Below, one piece after another: positions 39,129 to 48,600 of a stretch of DNA of 64,000 bases. Source of the DNA: Megalopta genalis (taxonomy: Eukaryota; Arthropoda; Insecta; Hymenoptera; Halictidae); contig NW_027476489.1 in assembly GCF_051020955.1 (NCBI RefSeq), positions 1-64,000 of the forward strand, in the 5' to 3' direction. Under the pieces are notes generated by a model, which was given only the letters and a program-made list of their open reading frames with translations, was not told the DNA's origin and made no database searches. Within the stretch, counting starts at the first letter, position 1, and each line of letters opens with the position of its first letter. Made by a program: the position numbers and the translations under genes.

Positions 39129-40949
39129 CTACACCTCGTGTGACATTTCTAAGTGATCTAAAGATATTATACACAATTTTGTCACGGGTCGTTTAATTGT
39201 TCCGGTTGACGTTCTGACTGTTGCGACACGAATCACTCCATCTGTACCAGGGTGAACCTGAACGATTCTTCCCATGCTCCACTGTAACGGGGGTAGATTG
39301 TCCTCCCTGATGATGACCAAGGAATCCACGGCTAATTTCGACGTGGTGGAATGCTGCCATTTGTGTCGTTGCTGTAACTGTTGTATACATTCCCGCTGCC
39401 ACCTTTGCCAGAAATGCTGGACCATTTGCTGGATTAGCTGGTATCTGTTGAGTCGAGTGTCCTTGATATCTCGTAGGTCAGGAGATGGCAGTGTGGTAAG
39501 GGCAGTACCAATTAAAAAATGCTCAGGAGTCAAAGGGTTTAGGTCTGTGGGATCTGAGGATAATGGTGAAAGTGGGCGTGAATTTAAACAGGATTCTATT
39601 TGCGTCAGTAACGTATATAGCTCTTCGAACGTGAGCCTCTGATCTCCTATAACGCGTGTGAGGTGGTATTTAGCAGATTTGGCCGCTCCCTCCCACAATC
39701 CACCAAAGTGTGGAGAGTGCGGAGGAATTAATCGCCATTCGATGGATTCCTGACTTAGTGCGTTTGCAATTTTTTCGTTGTGTTGTTTGTCCTTAATTAA
39801 GATATTTAGCTCAACTAGCTCGTTTCGCGCCCCAATGAAGTTTGTACCGTTATCGGATATGATACAATGACATCGTCCCCGTCGGGCAATAAAACGTCGG
39901 AAACAGTTTATGAAAGCGTCGGTACTCAAGTTGGTAGCTAATTCTAAATGTACGGCCTTCGTAACGAAACATACAAAAATGCATAGGTATGCCTTGACTG
40001 TTACCTTGCTTCTCGTTCTCTCCTTTGTAAAAAATGGGCCTGCGTAATCAACTCCACAGGTAAAAAAAGGTCGCGCTGGGGTGACTCTCGACGCAGGTAA
40101 TTGACCCATCTGATAGGTTTGACTCAATGGGTTTGTTTTAAAGCACCGTACACATTTCCGTATGTTTCGTTTTACATTATGTTTTGCTGAGACCAACCAA
40201 TACCTTGTTTGTAATGACGTTAAAACAGCCTGACATCCCGCATGCATTAACCTGTGATGTTCGCATTTGATTATTAAATCCGTTAGCGGATGCTTTGGTG
40301 GCAATATGATCGGATGTTTTTGATCGTAGTCTATGGGTGCGTTGGATAGTCTTCCGCCCACCCTGAGTAGTCCGCCATTGTCCAGAAATACATTTAGAGA
40401 CCGTAGCGCACTGGAATTTGGAAGTGCTTGTTGCGTTTGTACTAATCTGATCTCTGTCGAAAATGCCTCCCTTTGCGCAAGTAATTCCAAACGTGTTCTC
40501 GCTGCATTGATTTCTATTGTTGTCAATGGACCCGTTATTAGCGAACCTGATGCGTCACCTTCTAATTTTTTAACTCGGTTTCTCATAATTTTGGCAAATC
40601 TGAGACAGTATGCTATGCTTCTGAGTAACCGCGTATAGGTTGAAAATCTCCTGACAATGCTACTCTCTGCAGTCGATATAGTCAACATAACCGGTTTCCT
40701 TTCCTTCTCTTCCGGAACGTCGATTGGGTTATCTAACGCGCTAGGCCATAGACTTGAGCTCTGACGTAACCAGGTGGGACCGTCCCACCAAATGGTTGTG
40801 TTCTGTAATGTACCTGGTTTTGTGCCTCGCGAAATTAAATCTGCCGGGTTGTCTTCAGAGGCTACATGTCTCCAACTATCACTTGACGTTAAACCCTGAA
40901 TTTGCGATACTCTATTGGCTACGAAGGTTTTCCATTTGTTTGGGGAGCT
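39129..40949 (-). CDS. Integrase part of BEL/Pao pol (after the second stop)
   Basis: This stretch is stop-free for 606 codons downstream of the TGA at 40950-40952, in the same frame as the upstream RT stretch. An internal ATG at 40688 would give 519 residues but is unlikely to be a true start. Counting from that ATG, there is an integrase zinc-binding region (His at about 144-149, CVRC at 179-182). The catalytic core follows, with D214 in GVDYAG, D279 in IISDNGTNF and E333 in GGLWEGA, the D,D,E triad. The C-terminal part from about 380 (EHFLIG ... HFWQRW) matches the DUF5641-type tail found after BEL/Pao integrases. It would insert the cDNA and generate the 5-bp target duplication. All catalytic residues are present. 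Confidence 0.9.
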   Translation of the reverse strand, partial: SSPNKWKTFVANRVSQIQGLTSSDSWRHVASEDNPADLISRGTKPGTLQNTTIWWDGPTWLRQSSSLWPSALDNPIDVPEEKERKPVMLTISTAESSIVRRFSTYTRLLRSIAYCLRFAKIMRNRVKKLEGDASGSLITGPLTTIEINAARTRLELLAQREAFSTEIRLVQTQQALPNSSALRSLNVFLDNGGLLRVGGRLSNAPIDYDQKHPIILPPKHPLTDLIIKCEHHRLMHAGCQAVLTSLQTRYWLVSAKHNVKRNIRKCVRCFKTNPLSQTYQMGQLPASRVTPARPFFTCGVDYAGPFFTKERTRSKVTVKAYLCIFVCFVTKAVHLELATNLSTDAFINCFRRFIARRGRCHCIISDNGTNFIGARNELVELNILIKDKQHNEKIANALSQESIEWRLIPPHSPHFGGLWEGAAKSAKYHLTRVIGDQRLTFEELYTLLTQIESCLNSRPLSPLSSDPTDLNPLTPEHFLIGTALTTLPSPDLRDIKDTRLNRYQLIQQMVQHFWQRWQRECIQQLQQRHKWQHSTTSKLAVDSLVIIREDNLPPLQWSMGRIVQVHPGTDGVIRVATVRTSTGTIKRPVTKLCIISLDHLEMSHEV

Positions 40950-40952
40950 TCA

Positions 40953-41336
40953 AAGCCAGGCGAGGGTGATCGTCGAATCTGTCCACAGGTATTCCTTAAA
41001 CCTTACTGTGTCTAATGCTATTCTAACCTTGTTTACTACATTTGCTAGTAATAATCCACCGCATAATTCTAATCTCGGTAATGAAATGGTTTTGAGCGGT
41101 GCGACTCTGGACTTTGCACACAATAAGCACGTTACCCAACTACCTGACAGATCCCTAGAGCGCAGGTAAACACAAGCCCCGTACGCCTTCTCGGACGCGT
41201 CTGAAAACCCGTGCAGTTCTATGTCATCTAAACACTCTGAAATTGCACATCGCGAGATGTTCATTGCTCCTACCTTGCTAATATCTTGGCGGTATTGGAG
41301 CCATTGACTATGCAGGTTCTGCGGTATTGATTGATC
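40953..41336 (-). CDS. RNase H part of BEL/Pao pol, between two in-frame stops
   Basis: These 128 codons lie between the TAG at 41337-41339 and the TGA at 40950-40952, in the same frame as both neighbours. Motifs of the BEL/Pao RNase H-like region are visible: GFSDAS, then LPRLEL, then WTDSTITLAWL just before the TGA. These fit the acidic D, E, D residues that bind the metal ions used to degrade RNA in RNA:DNA hybrids. An ATG at 41264 exists but lies inside the domain. The stretch cannot be made as part of the polyprotein without readthrough. Confidence 0.85.
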
Positions 41337-43781
41337 CTAACCTATCTGAGTCTGCCATAGTTGTTGTAGGATCAATTTTGCGACTATTACAATGGGGGAT
41401 ATTAGTCCTAACGGGTCAAAAATTTGAGCTATTTCAGAAAGAATAGTACGTTTTGTGACACGCTGGTTCTGTGGGGATTCTACTCTAAACATTAAGTGGT
41501 CGGTCGTCGGTGACCACAAGAGGCCTAACGTTTTTGGGTCTTTATCTACGGCGATTACGCGATTTCTCTCTGTACTGTGTGTTGCTGTAACTGTCGGGCA
41601 ATTGCTTGCCCATTTACGAAGGTCCATACCTGCTTGTGATAGAATTTGCGTCAGCTCCCTTTTCAGCGTTTCTATTTCCTGTTCTGTTTGAGCCCCAGTT
41701 AATAAATCGTCTACGTAAAAATCATTGATTATAACCTTACTGCTCGTCGGAAATGTGTGAGCACAGGTTAGTCCAATTTCGTGCAGAGTACGAGTCGCTA
41801 GGAAAGGAGCGCATGCTGTACCATAAGTTACTGTGTTTAACTCGTACTCTTGGACTGGGAGATGGGGCTGTGCTCGCCACAAAAGTCTTTGATACTTCCT
41901 ATCTGCTGGATGAACTAAAATTTGTCGATACATTTTAGCAATATCGGCCGACAGGACGTACCGATTATATCGAAAACGAATTAAAATGGAAATTAAATCG
42001 CTTTGAACTGTAGGGTCCACTAATTGGATGTCGTTCAATACAAGGTCTGATGAGGATTTTGCTGATCCATCGAACACAACACGAAGCTTCGTTGTCGTGC
42101 TGCCTTCCTTGAATAGAGCGTGGTGGGGAAGATAGTAGGCGGATTGCTCGTGTGTACCTTCTACAATGCGCGACATATGCCCTAATGTCTCATATTCTGA
42201 CATGAATTCTGTATACTGCTGTCTTTTTTCTGGATATCTTGCTAACCTCCTTTCTAACGAATATAACCGCCGTTCAGCTTGCGCTCGCGAAGTACCTAAT
42301 TCATTTGCGTTGGATTTAAACGGTATTCTAACCATATATCTACCGTCCGTATCTCGTCTTATGGTTTCCCTAAAATGTGCCTCGCATTCATCGATTAATC
42401 TAGTATCGCTTGGGGTTAGTTCCTCTATGTCCCAAAACCTCTCTAATTGAGATTGTAGGTCATTGAGTGTGGCTAAACAACACTTATTGTCTTGTGATAA
42501 TTTCTTATTTGTACAGGTAGGAGTGCCTCCCAAAACCCAACCTAGTTGGGTCTTTTGCAAGAGCAGGTTGGAAGTTGACTTATGTTGACCGACACATAGC
42601 AATGTCCAAAATAGACCTGCTCCAATGAGCATATCTATTGGCCGTTGTAAATGGAATTCTGGATCGGCTAGCTCTATGTGACTCGGAATTTCTATTTTTT
42701 CTCTATGTATCTGAAAATTGGGCATGTCTGACGTGATGGTTTCTATTGATAGGCATTGTACCGTGTGTTGAGATTTATTATATCGCGAATGAATTGTTAA
42801 TGTTGCTCTACCTTCTATGGAATTTACTGCCCTTCCTAATCCTGTCACTGTTGAACTTATTGCAGTCGGTTTGATGCCGAGTCGTTGGTAAAATTCCGTG
42901 GTTATAAAATTTGCTTGAGATCCCGAATCTAATAATACCCTGCATTTATGTGACTGACCCTCCTTGTCCTTGACATAAACTATTGCTGTTGATAATACGG
43001 CATGCCCTATTGTATTTGCTACGTTAGCTGTGAGTACTGGGGGTTCTCGCGAATCTGATTCTCCTGTAGCCGGGTAGCCTTCTTCTGCGCGTTTGAATTC
43101 GGGATTATGTAATAAGGAATGATGCTTCCTTCCACACTGTTTGCAATGACTCCGTGTACACGCCCGTACCCGATGTCCCGATGACAAACAATTGAAACAC
43201 AGCCGGGCTTCTTGCACTATCTTTGTTATTGTATTTAAATCACTGTTCTTAAATTTCTCACAGTTATATATCGCGTGATTGGCCTTGCATGCGGGGCACC
43301 CGGCTGAGTTAACTACATGCGAAGCTATGTAGTTGTAACGAGGGGTATTATTTGTTCCTCGAGGTCGCTGGTCGACCCTAGGTGCAGCTACCTGAACACT
43401 GACCGCGATATTTGCTAAATATTTGGAACGTTCTTCTATAAACGCAGATAATTGACCAAATGTAGGCATTTCCGACTGAGATATTATTCTCCTTTCCCAT
43501 TCTCTCATGGACACTTGACCTAACTTTCTGGACAATAATGGAACTAACATGGTATCCCAAGTTTCAACCGATTCACCCAAAGACATTAACGCTATTCTAT
43601 GATTTGTAGCTTCGTCCAGAAATTCCCGCAATGTGATGTCTGATTCCCTTTGAATGGATTTTAAATCAAGTAATGAATTTACATGATGCCGCTTGAGACT
43701 TGTGGAATCTTCATATCGCGACTTGAGTAATTCCCATGCATGTCTGTAATTTGTTCCGGACACGCCTAAAGCTTGAATCAC
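41337..43781 (-). CDS. Gag C-terminus, zinc motifs, aspartic protease and reverse transcriptase of BEL/Pao
   Basis: This is an 814-codon stretch (counted from the first ATG, though the frame is open slightly upstream to the frame break). Residues 1-130 continue the Gag domain. Cys/His zinc motifs lie at 162-174, 195-208 (CFNCLSSGHRVRAC) and 213-225. The protease active site is LLDSGSQANF at 283-292, typical of the DUF1758 retropepsin. Reverse transcriptase spans about 480-730 with D613 in SADIAKMY and YVDD at 689-692, giving the three catalytic aspartates. The A17-type segment begins near 745 (KTLGLLW, IFDPLGLISP). It ends at a TAG at 41337-41339, which falls inside the conserved region, so it is a premature stop. 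Confidence 0.93.
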   Translation of the reverse strand: MIQALGVSGTNYRHAWELLKSRYEDSTSLKRHHVNSLLDLKSIQRESDITLREFLDEATNHRIALMSLGESVETWDTMLVPLLSRKLGQVSMREWERRIISQSEMPTFGQLSAFIEERSKYLANIAVSVQVAAPRVDQRPRGTNNTPRYNYIASHVVNSAGCPACKANHAIYNCEKFKNSDLNTITKIVQEARLCFNCLSSGHRVRACTRSHCKQCGRKHHSLLHNPEFKRAEEGYPATGESDSREPPVLTANVANTIGHAVLSTAIVYVKDKEGQSHKCRVLLDSGSQANFITTEFYQRLGIKPTAISSTVTGLGRAVNSIEGRATLTIHSRYNKSQHTVQCLSIETITSDMPNFQIHREKIEIPSHIELADPEFHLQRPIDMLIGAGLFWTLLCVGQHKSTSNLLLQKTQLGWVLGGTPTCTNKKLSQDNKCCLATLNDLQSQLERFWDIEELTPSDTRLIDECEAHFRETIRRDTDGRYMVRIPFKSNANELGTSRAQAERRLYSLERRLARYPEKRQQYTEFMSEYETLGHMSRIVEGTHEQSAYYLPHHALFKEGSTTTKLRVVFDGSAKSSSDLVLNDIQLVDPTVQSDLISILIRFRYNRYVLSADIAKMYRQILVHPADRKYQRLLWRAQPHLPVQEYELNTVTYGTACAPFLATRTLHEIGLTCAHTFPTSSKVIINDFYVDDLLTGAQTEQEIETLKRELTQILSQAGMDLRKWASNCPTVTATHSTERNRVIAVDKDPKTLGLLWSPTTDHLMFRVESPQNQRVTKRTILSEIAQIFDPLGLISPIVIVAKLILQQLWQTQIG

Positions 43782-43837
43782 ACGAGCCGCTACCCCCTTG
43801 AGTGAGGTATTTAAATAATGGAACCGTTGTATGTCTG

Positions 43838-44302
43838 TTAATGAATTATTCTGTGAATCACTGATGTAAATGTGTCTTTAAATTTCACCCAATCACTGTA
43901 ATTGCCATCAAAGGAAGGCAGTTGCAGTGTCGGTAATCCAACGTTTATTGCGGTATCTGCAGTCTGCGCGGATATCGGGCTGTTCGTGGTTATCCTACTC
44001 TGCTCCGGAGTGGCACGGGCAATGACTATTTCGACTTGATCTATCACATCAAAATACGGGGTCTCGAATTCTTCGCGCTCGATCGCGTGCGCTCCTTCGG
44101 CGTCCGTTCCAGCTACGAGTATTTCGATTCTCGTTTGAACTCTATTAAAATTGTCAAGGAGACATACATTTGCATCTAACCGTTTCTTAAGAGAGCCCAC
44201 CGAAGTCGTGGTCGCGAATTTGCAAATAAATGTCTTACAACGCGTGAGTGCAGCCTTGACCGTTCCGCGCTCGATCATCAACGGTTTGAGATCTTCCGCC
44301 AT
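43838..44302 (-). CDS. Gag N-terminal part of BEL/Pao
   Basis: These 154 codons start at ATG 44302, about 280 bp downstream of the 5' LTR remnant in element direction. The first hundred residues are a basic and then acidic, probably helical region. LPSFDG at about 128-133 followed by NYSDW and FKDTFTSVIH is the signature of the DUF1759 Gag family of BEL/Pao elements. The stop at 43838-43840 interrupts this domain, and its continuation is seen in another frame directly after it, so the stop results from a frame change and is not the natural Gag end. Gag would form the particle that packages the element's RNA. Confidence 0.85.
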   Translation of the reverse strand: MAEDLKPLMIERGTVKAALTRCKTFICKFATTTSVGSLKKRLDANVCLLDNFNRVQTRIEILVAGTDAEGAHAIEREEFETPYFDVIDQVEIVIARATPEQSRITTNSPISAQTADTAINVGLPTLQLPSFDGNYSDWVKFKDTFTSVIHRIIH

Positions 44303-44578
44303 AGTGATTTACTGACGCAAATGGGACTATAAAGGTACTTAACACTTGGGCTGGGATACTTGGTACTGCTGTCGATGCCTGTTGGCTGCACTGGGATGCT
44401 GCGTTGTTCTGCAATGATGTTGAGCTGCTGCGTGATTGTCCTGCTGTGGTGCTGTGGTGCTGGACTTCTGTGGTGTTGCAGTGCTCTGAAGCTATATGCA
44501 CTGCCTTCTCTGGATGCTGTAGCCTCCGGAAGAAACTTCTCGTCACTGAGCTCCTGAGATCAGGAATCTCGGTGCCGC
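44303..44578 (-). other. Retrotransposon leader between the 5' LTR remnant and Gag
   Basis: About 276 bp without similarity to the complete LTR. On the plus strand it has a TG/CTG-rich run (gtggtgctgtggtgctgg near 44446-44464). A primer-binding site should lie next to the 5' LTR, but I could not identify one; it may have been lost with the missing part of that LTR. Overlapping ORFs on both strands here look like chance readings. Confidence 0.6.
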
Positions 44579-44688
44579 ACGTTATGACGGTGCCGCATGT
44601 GCCCGGGAACGGCCCGGGACAGACCCATACCGTCCGGGTACCCAACCACATGGCCCCTGCCATAAATCCAGGTCACTTGGCCGTAACA
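44579..44688 (-). repeat. 5' LTR remnant (110 bp)
   Basis: This matches 38866-38975 over 110 positions without indels and with 5 substitutions. It ends in AACA (TGTT in element sense) next to the CAAAT duplication. The remaining 529 bp of the LTR expected toward 44050 are absent, and Gag coding sequence and leader lie there instead. The end adjoining the leader shows ggtgccgca on both sides of cgttatgac, a small local duplication at the breakpoint. Confidence 0.85.
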
Positions 44689-44693
44689 CAAAT
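44689..44693. repeat. Target-site duplication, right copy (CAAAT)
   Basis: Identical to 38332-38336 and directly adjacent to the terminus AACA. With the element and one copy removed, the flanks rejoin as a normal satellite monomer (gcaaatgatttagc). Confidence 0.9.
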
Positions 44694-44700
44694 GATTTAG

Positions 44701-45690
44701 CACAGGAACTTGTGATATAAGTGATATAGCTACAAATGTAGAGGAAACAAACGAGTTAGCTTCACAACCATGCGAAACACATGATTTAGCTTCAAATTAA
44801 TGCGATGTAGATGGATTAGCTTCAAATCCATGCGAAGCAAATGATTTAGCATCAAATCAATGCGAAATAGAAGGCTTAGCTTCAAATCCATGCGGAACAA
44901 ATGATTTAGCACAGGAACTTGTGATATAAGTGATATAGCTACAAATGTAGAGGAAACAAACGAGTTAGCTTCACATCCATGCGAAACACATGATTTAGCT
45001 TCAAATTAATGCGATGTAGATGGATTAGCTTCAAATCCATGCGAAGCAAATGATTTAGCTTCAAATCAATGCGAAATAGAAGGCTTAGCTTCAAATCCAT
45101 GCGGAACAAATGATTTAGCACAGGAACTTGTGATATAAGTGATATAGCTACAAATGTAGAGGAAACAAACGAGTTAGCTTCACATCCATGCGAAACACAT
45201 GATTTAGCTTCAAATTAATGCGATGTAGATGGATTAGCTTCAAATCCATGCGAAGCAAATGATTTAGCTTCAAATCAATGCGAAATAGAAGGCTTAGCTT
45301 CAAATCCATGCGGAACAAATGATTTAGCACAGGAACTTGTGATATAAGTGATATAGCTACAAATGTAGAGGAAACAAACGAGTTAGCTTCACAACCATGC
45401 GAAACACATGATTTAGCTTCAAATTAATGCGATGTAGATGGATTAGCTTCAAATCCATGCGAAGCAAATGATTTAGCTTCAAATCAATGCGAAATAGAAG
45501 GCTTAGCTTCAAATCCATGCGGAACAAATGATTTAGCACAGGAACTTGTGATATAAGTGATATAGCTACAAATGTAGAGGAAACAAACGAGTTAGCTTCA
45601 CAACCATGCGAAACACATGATTTAGCTTCAAATTAATGCGATGTAGATGGATTAGCTTCAAATCCATGCGAAGCAAATGATTGTGCTTCA
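44701..45690. repeat. 209-bp tandem unit, four full copies and one partial
   Basis: The marker cacaggaac occurs at 44701, 44910, 45119, 45328 and 45537, exactly 209 bp apart. The unit is seven 30-bp monomers minus one base; the loss lies where ttcaaatacttgcg has become cacaggaacttgtg. Copies differ by few bases (for example cacaaccatgcg against cacatccatgcg). As 209 is not divisible by 3, each copy changes frame relative to the last, and only 60-codon minus-strand frames fit in each. Confidence 0.92.
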
Positions 45691-48600
45691 AACATTTGGG
45701 ATATAGGCGATATATATTCAACTACATGCGAAACAAACTAGTTAGCTTCAAATTCATGCCAAACATATGATTTAGCTTCAAATAAATTCGAAGTAGAACG
45801 ATTAGCTTCAAATCCATGCGAAACAAATGTTTTAGCTACAAATACTTGTGATATACGTTATTTAGAATCAACTGCATTCGCAACAACCGAGTTAGCTCCA
45901 AATTCATGCGAATCAAATGATTTAGCTTCAAATCAATGCGAAGTAGAAGGCTTAGCTTCAAATCCAATCGAAACACATGATTTAGCTTGAAATCAATGCG
46001 ATGTAGAAGGTTTAGCTTCAAATCCATGCCAAACGAAAGATTGGGCTTCAACCACTTGGGATATAGGTGAAATAGCTTCAACTGCATGCGAAACAAACGA
46101 GATAACTTCAATTCCATGCTAAACAGATAATTAAGCTTCAAATCTATGCGATGTAGAAGGTTTAGCTTCAAATCCATGCGAAACAGAAAATAGAGCAGCA
46201 AACATTTGTCATATACGTTATTCAGATTACACTGCATGCGCAACAAACGAATTAGCTTCAAGTCCATCCGAAGAAAATTATTTTCAGCAAATCAATGCGA
46301 CTTAGAAGCTTTAGATTCAAATCCATGCGAAACAAATGATTTAGGTTCAGATACTTGCGATATAAGTGATATAGCTTCAATTGCAAGAGGAACGAACGAG
46401 TTAGCACCAAATCCATGCGAATCAAATGATTTAGCTTCAAATCAATGCGAAATAGAAGGCTTAGCTTCAAATCCATGCGGAACAAATGATTTAGCACAGG
46501 AACTTGTGATATAAGTGATATAGCTACAAATGTAGAGGAAACAAACGAGTTAGCTTCACATCCATGCGAAACACAAGATTTAGCTTCAAATTAATGCGAT
46601 GTAGATGGATTAGCTTCAAATCCATGCGAAGCAAATGATTGTGCTTCAAACATTTGGGATATAGGCGATATAAATTCAACTACATGCGTAACAAACGAGT
46701 TAGCTTCAAATTCATGCCAAACATATGATTTAACTTCAAATCAATTCGAAGTAGAACGATTAGCTTCAAATCCATGCGAAACAAATGTTTTAGCTACAAA
46801 TACTTGTGATATACGTTATTTAGAATCAACTGCATTCGCAACAACCGAGTTAGCTCCAAATTCATGCGAATCAAATGATTTAGCTTCAAATCAATGCGAA
46901 GTAGAAGGCTTAGCTTCAAATCCAAGCGAAACACATGATTTAGCTTGAAATCAATGCGATGTAGAAGGATTAGCTTGAAATCCATGCGAAACAAATGATT
47001 TAGCTTCAAACACTTGGGATATAAGTGATATAGCTTCAAATGCAGGGGAAACAAACGAGTTAGCTTCAAATCCATGCTAAACACATGATTAAGCTTCAAA
47101 TCAATGCTATGTAGAAGGTTTAGCTTAAAATCCATGCGACACAAAAGATTTAGCTTCAGATACTTGCGATATAAGTGATATAGCTCCAAATAGAGGAGAA
47201 ACAAACGAGTTAGATTCAAATCCATGCGACACAAATGATTTAGCTTCAGATACTTGCGATATAAGTGATATAGCTCCAAATGCAGACGAAACAAACGAGT
47301 TAGTTTCATATCCAATCGAATCACATGATTAAGCTTCAAATCAATTCGAAGTAGAAGGATTATCTTCAAAACCATGCGAAACAATGCTACAAATAGTTGT
47401 GATATACGTTATTTAGATTCAACTGTATGCGCAACAAACGTGTTAGATTCAAATCCATGTGAAACACATGATTTAGCAGCAAATCAATGCGATGTAGAAG
47501 GTTTATCTTCAAATCCATGCGAAACAAAAGATTGGGCTTCAAACACTTGGGATATAGGTGAAATAGCTTCAACTGCATGCGAAACAAACGAGATAACTTC
47601 AATTCCATGCTAAACAGATAATTAAGCTTCAAATCTATGCGATGTAGAAGGTTTAGCTTCAAATCCATGCGTAACAAAAGATTTAGCTTCAGATACTTGC
47701 GATATAAGTGATATAGCTCCAAATAGAGGAGAAACAAACGAGTTAGATTCAAATCCATGCGACACAAATGATTTAGCTTCAGATACTTGCGATATAAGTG
47801 ATATAGCTCCAAATGCAGACGAAACAAACGAGTTAGTTTCATATCCAATCGAATCACATGATTAAGCTTCAAATCAATTCGAAGTAGAAGGATTATCTTC
47901 AAAACCATGCGAAACAATGCTACAAATAGTTGTGATATACGTTATTTAGATTCAACTGTATGCGCAACAAACGTGTTAGATTCAAATCCATGTGAAACAC
48001 ATGATTTAGCAGCAAATCAATGCGATGTAGAAGGTTTATCTTCAAATCCATGCGAAACAAAAGATTGGGCTTCAAACACTTGGGATATAGGTGAAATAGC
48101 TTCAACTGCATGCGAAACAAACGAGATAACTTCAATTCCATGCTAAACAGATAATTAAGCTTCAAATCTATGCGATGTAGAAGGTTTAGCTTCAAATCCA
48201 TGCGTAACAAAAGATTGAGCTTCAAACATTTATCACATACGTTATTTTGATTCTACTGCATGCGCAACAAACGAAGTGGCTTCAAATCCATGCGAAGAAC
48301 ATGATTTAGCAGCAAATCAATGCGATGTAGAAGGTTTAGATTCAAATCCATGCGAAACAAATGATTTAGGTTCAGATACTTGCGATATAAGTGATATAGC
48401 TTCAATTGCAGGAGGAACGAACGAGTTAGCACCAAATCCATGCGAATCAAATGATTTAGCTTCAAATCAATGCGAAATAGAAGGCTTAGCTTCAAATCCA
48501 TGCGGAACAAATGATTTAGCACAGGAACCTGTGATATAAGTGATATAGCTACAAATGTAGAGGAAACAAACGAGTTAGCTTCACATCCATGCGAAACACA

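Larger units (their letters stand above)
39129..44302 (-). pseudogene. gag-pol: Broken gag-pol polyprotein gene of the BEL/Pao element
   Basis: From the ATG at 44302 to the stop at 39129-39131 the element encodes Gag, protease, RT/RNase H and integrase. Three lesions separate it into stretches. (1) The Gag start frame meets a stop at 43838-43840, while similarity to the Gag family continues in another frame just before it; this is a one-base frame change near 43840-43855. (2) An in-frame TAG at 41337-41339 follows the A17-type segment. (3) An in-frame TGA at 40950-40952 lies in the RNase H region. Everything from about 43850 to 39129 is otherwise in one frame. The domain residues remain intact, so inactivation looks recent relative to general decay. 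The separate stretches are annotated individually. Confidence 0.9.
38337..44688 (-). mobile_element. BEL/Pao-type LTR retrotransposon, 6352 bp, degraded
   Basis: The element is bounded by TGTT at the left and AACA at the right (inverted termini), flanked by the 5-bp duplication CAAAT, and inserted in the satellite. Its coding strand is minus, with domain order Gag, zinc-knuckle region, aspartic protease, reverse transcriptase with YVDD, RNase H, integrase. Integrase at the end of one long gag-pol frame, a retropepsin of DUF1758 type and an A17-type segment after RT are diagnostic of BEL/Pao. The 3' LTR is complete (639 bp); the 5' LTR survives as 110 bp. The two LTR segments differ at 5 of 110 positions, so the insertion is not very recent. 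One frame change and two in-frame stops break gag-pol. No env-like gene is seen. Confidence 0.93.

Noticed and set aside
39274..39642. Plus-strand ORFs opposite gag-pol (39274-39642, 40333-40638, 40915-41169, 42166-42450)
   Set aside because: They are antisense shadows of clear retrotransposon domains.
44235..44663. A 142-codon minus-strand ORF over the 5' LTR remnant and leader
   Set aside because: It crosses LTR, leader and the Gag start in another frame and shows no domain; a chance reading.
38337..44688. Endogenous retrovirus with an envelope gene
   Set aside because: Only about 140 bp separate the integrase stop from the polypurine tract, so there is no room for env; domain order and family signatures are BEL/Pao.
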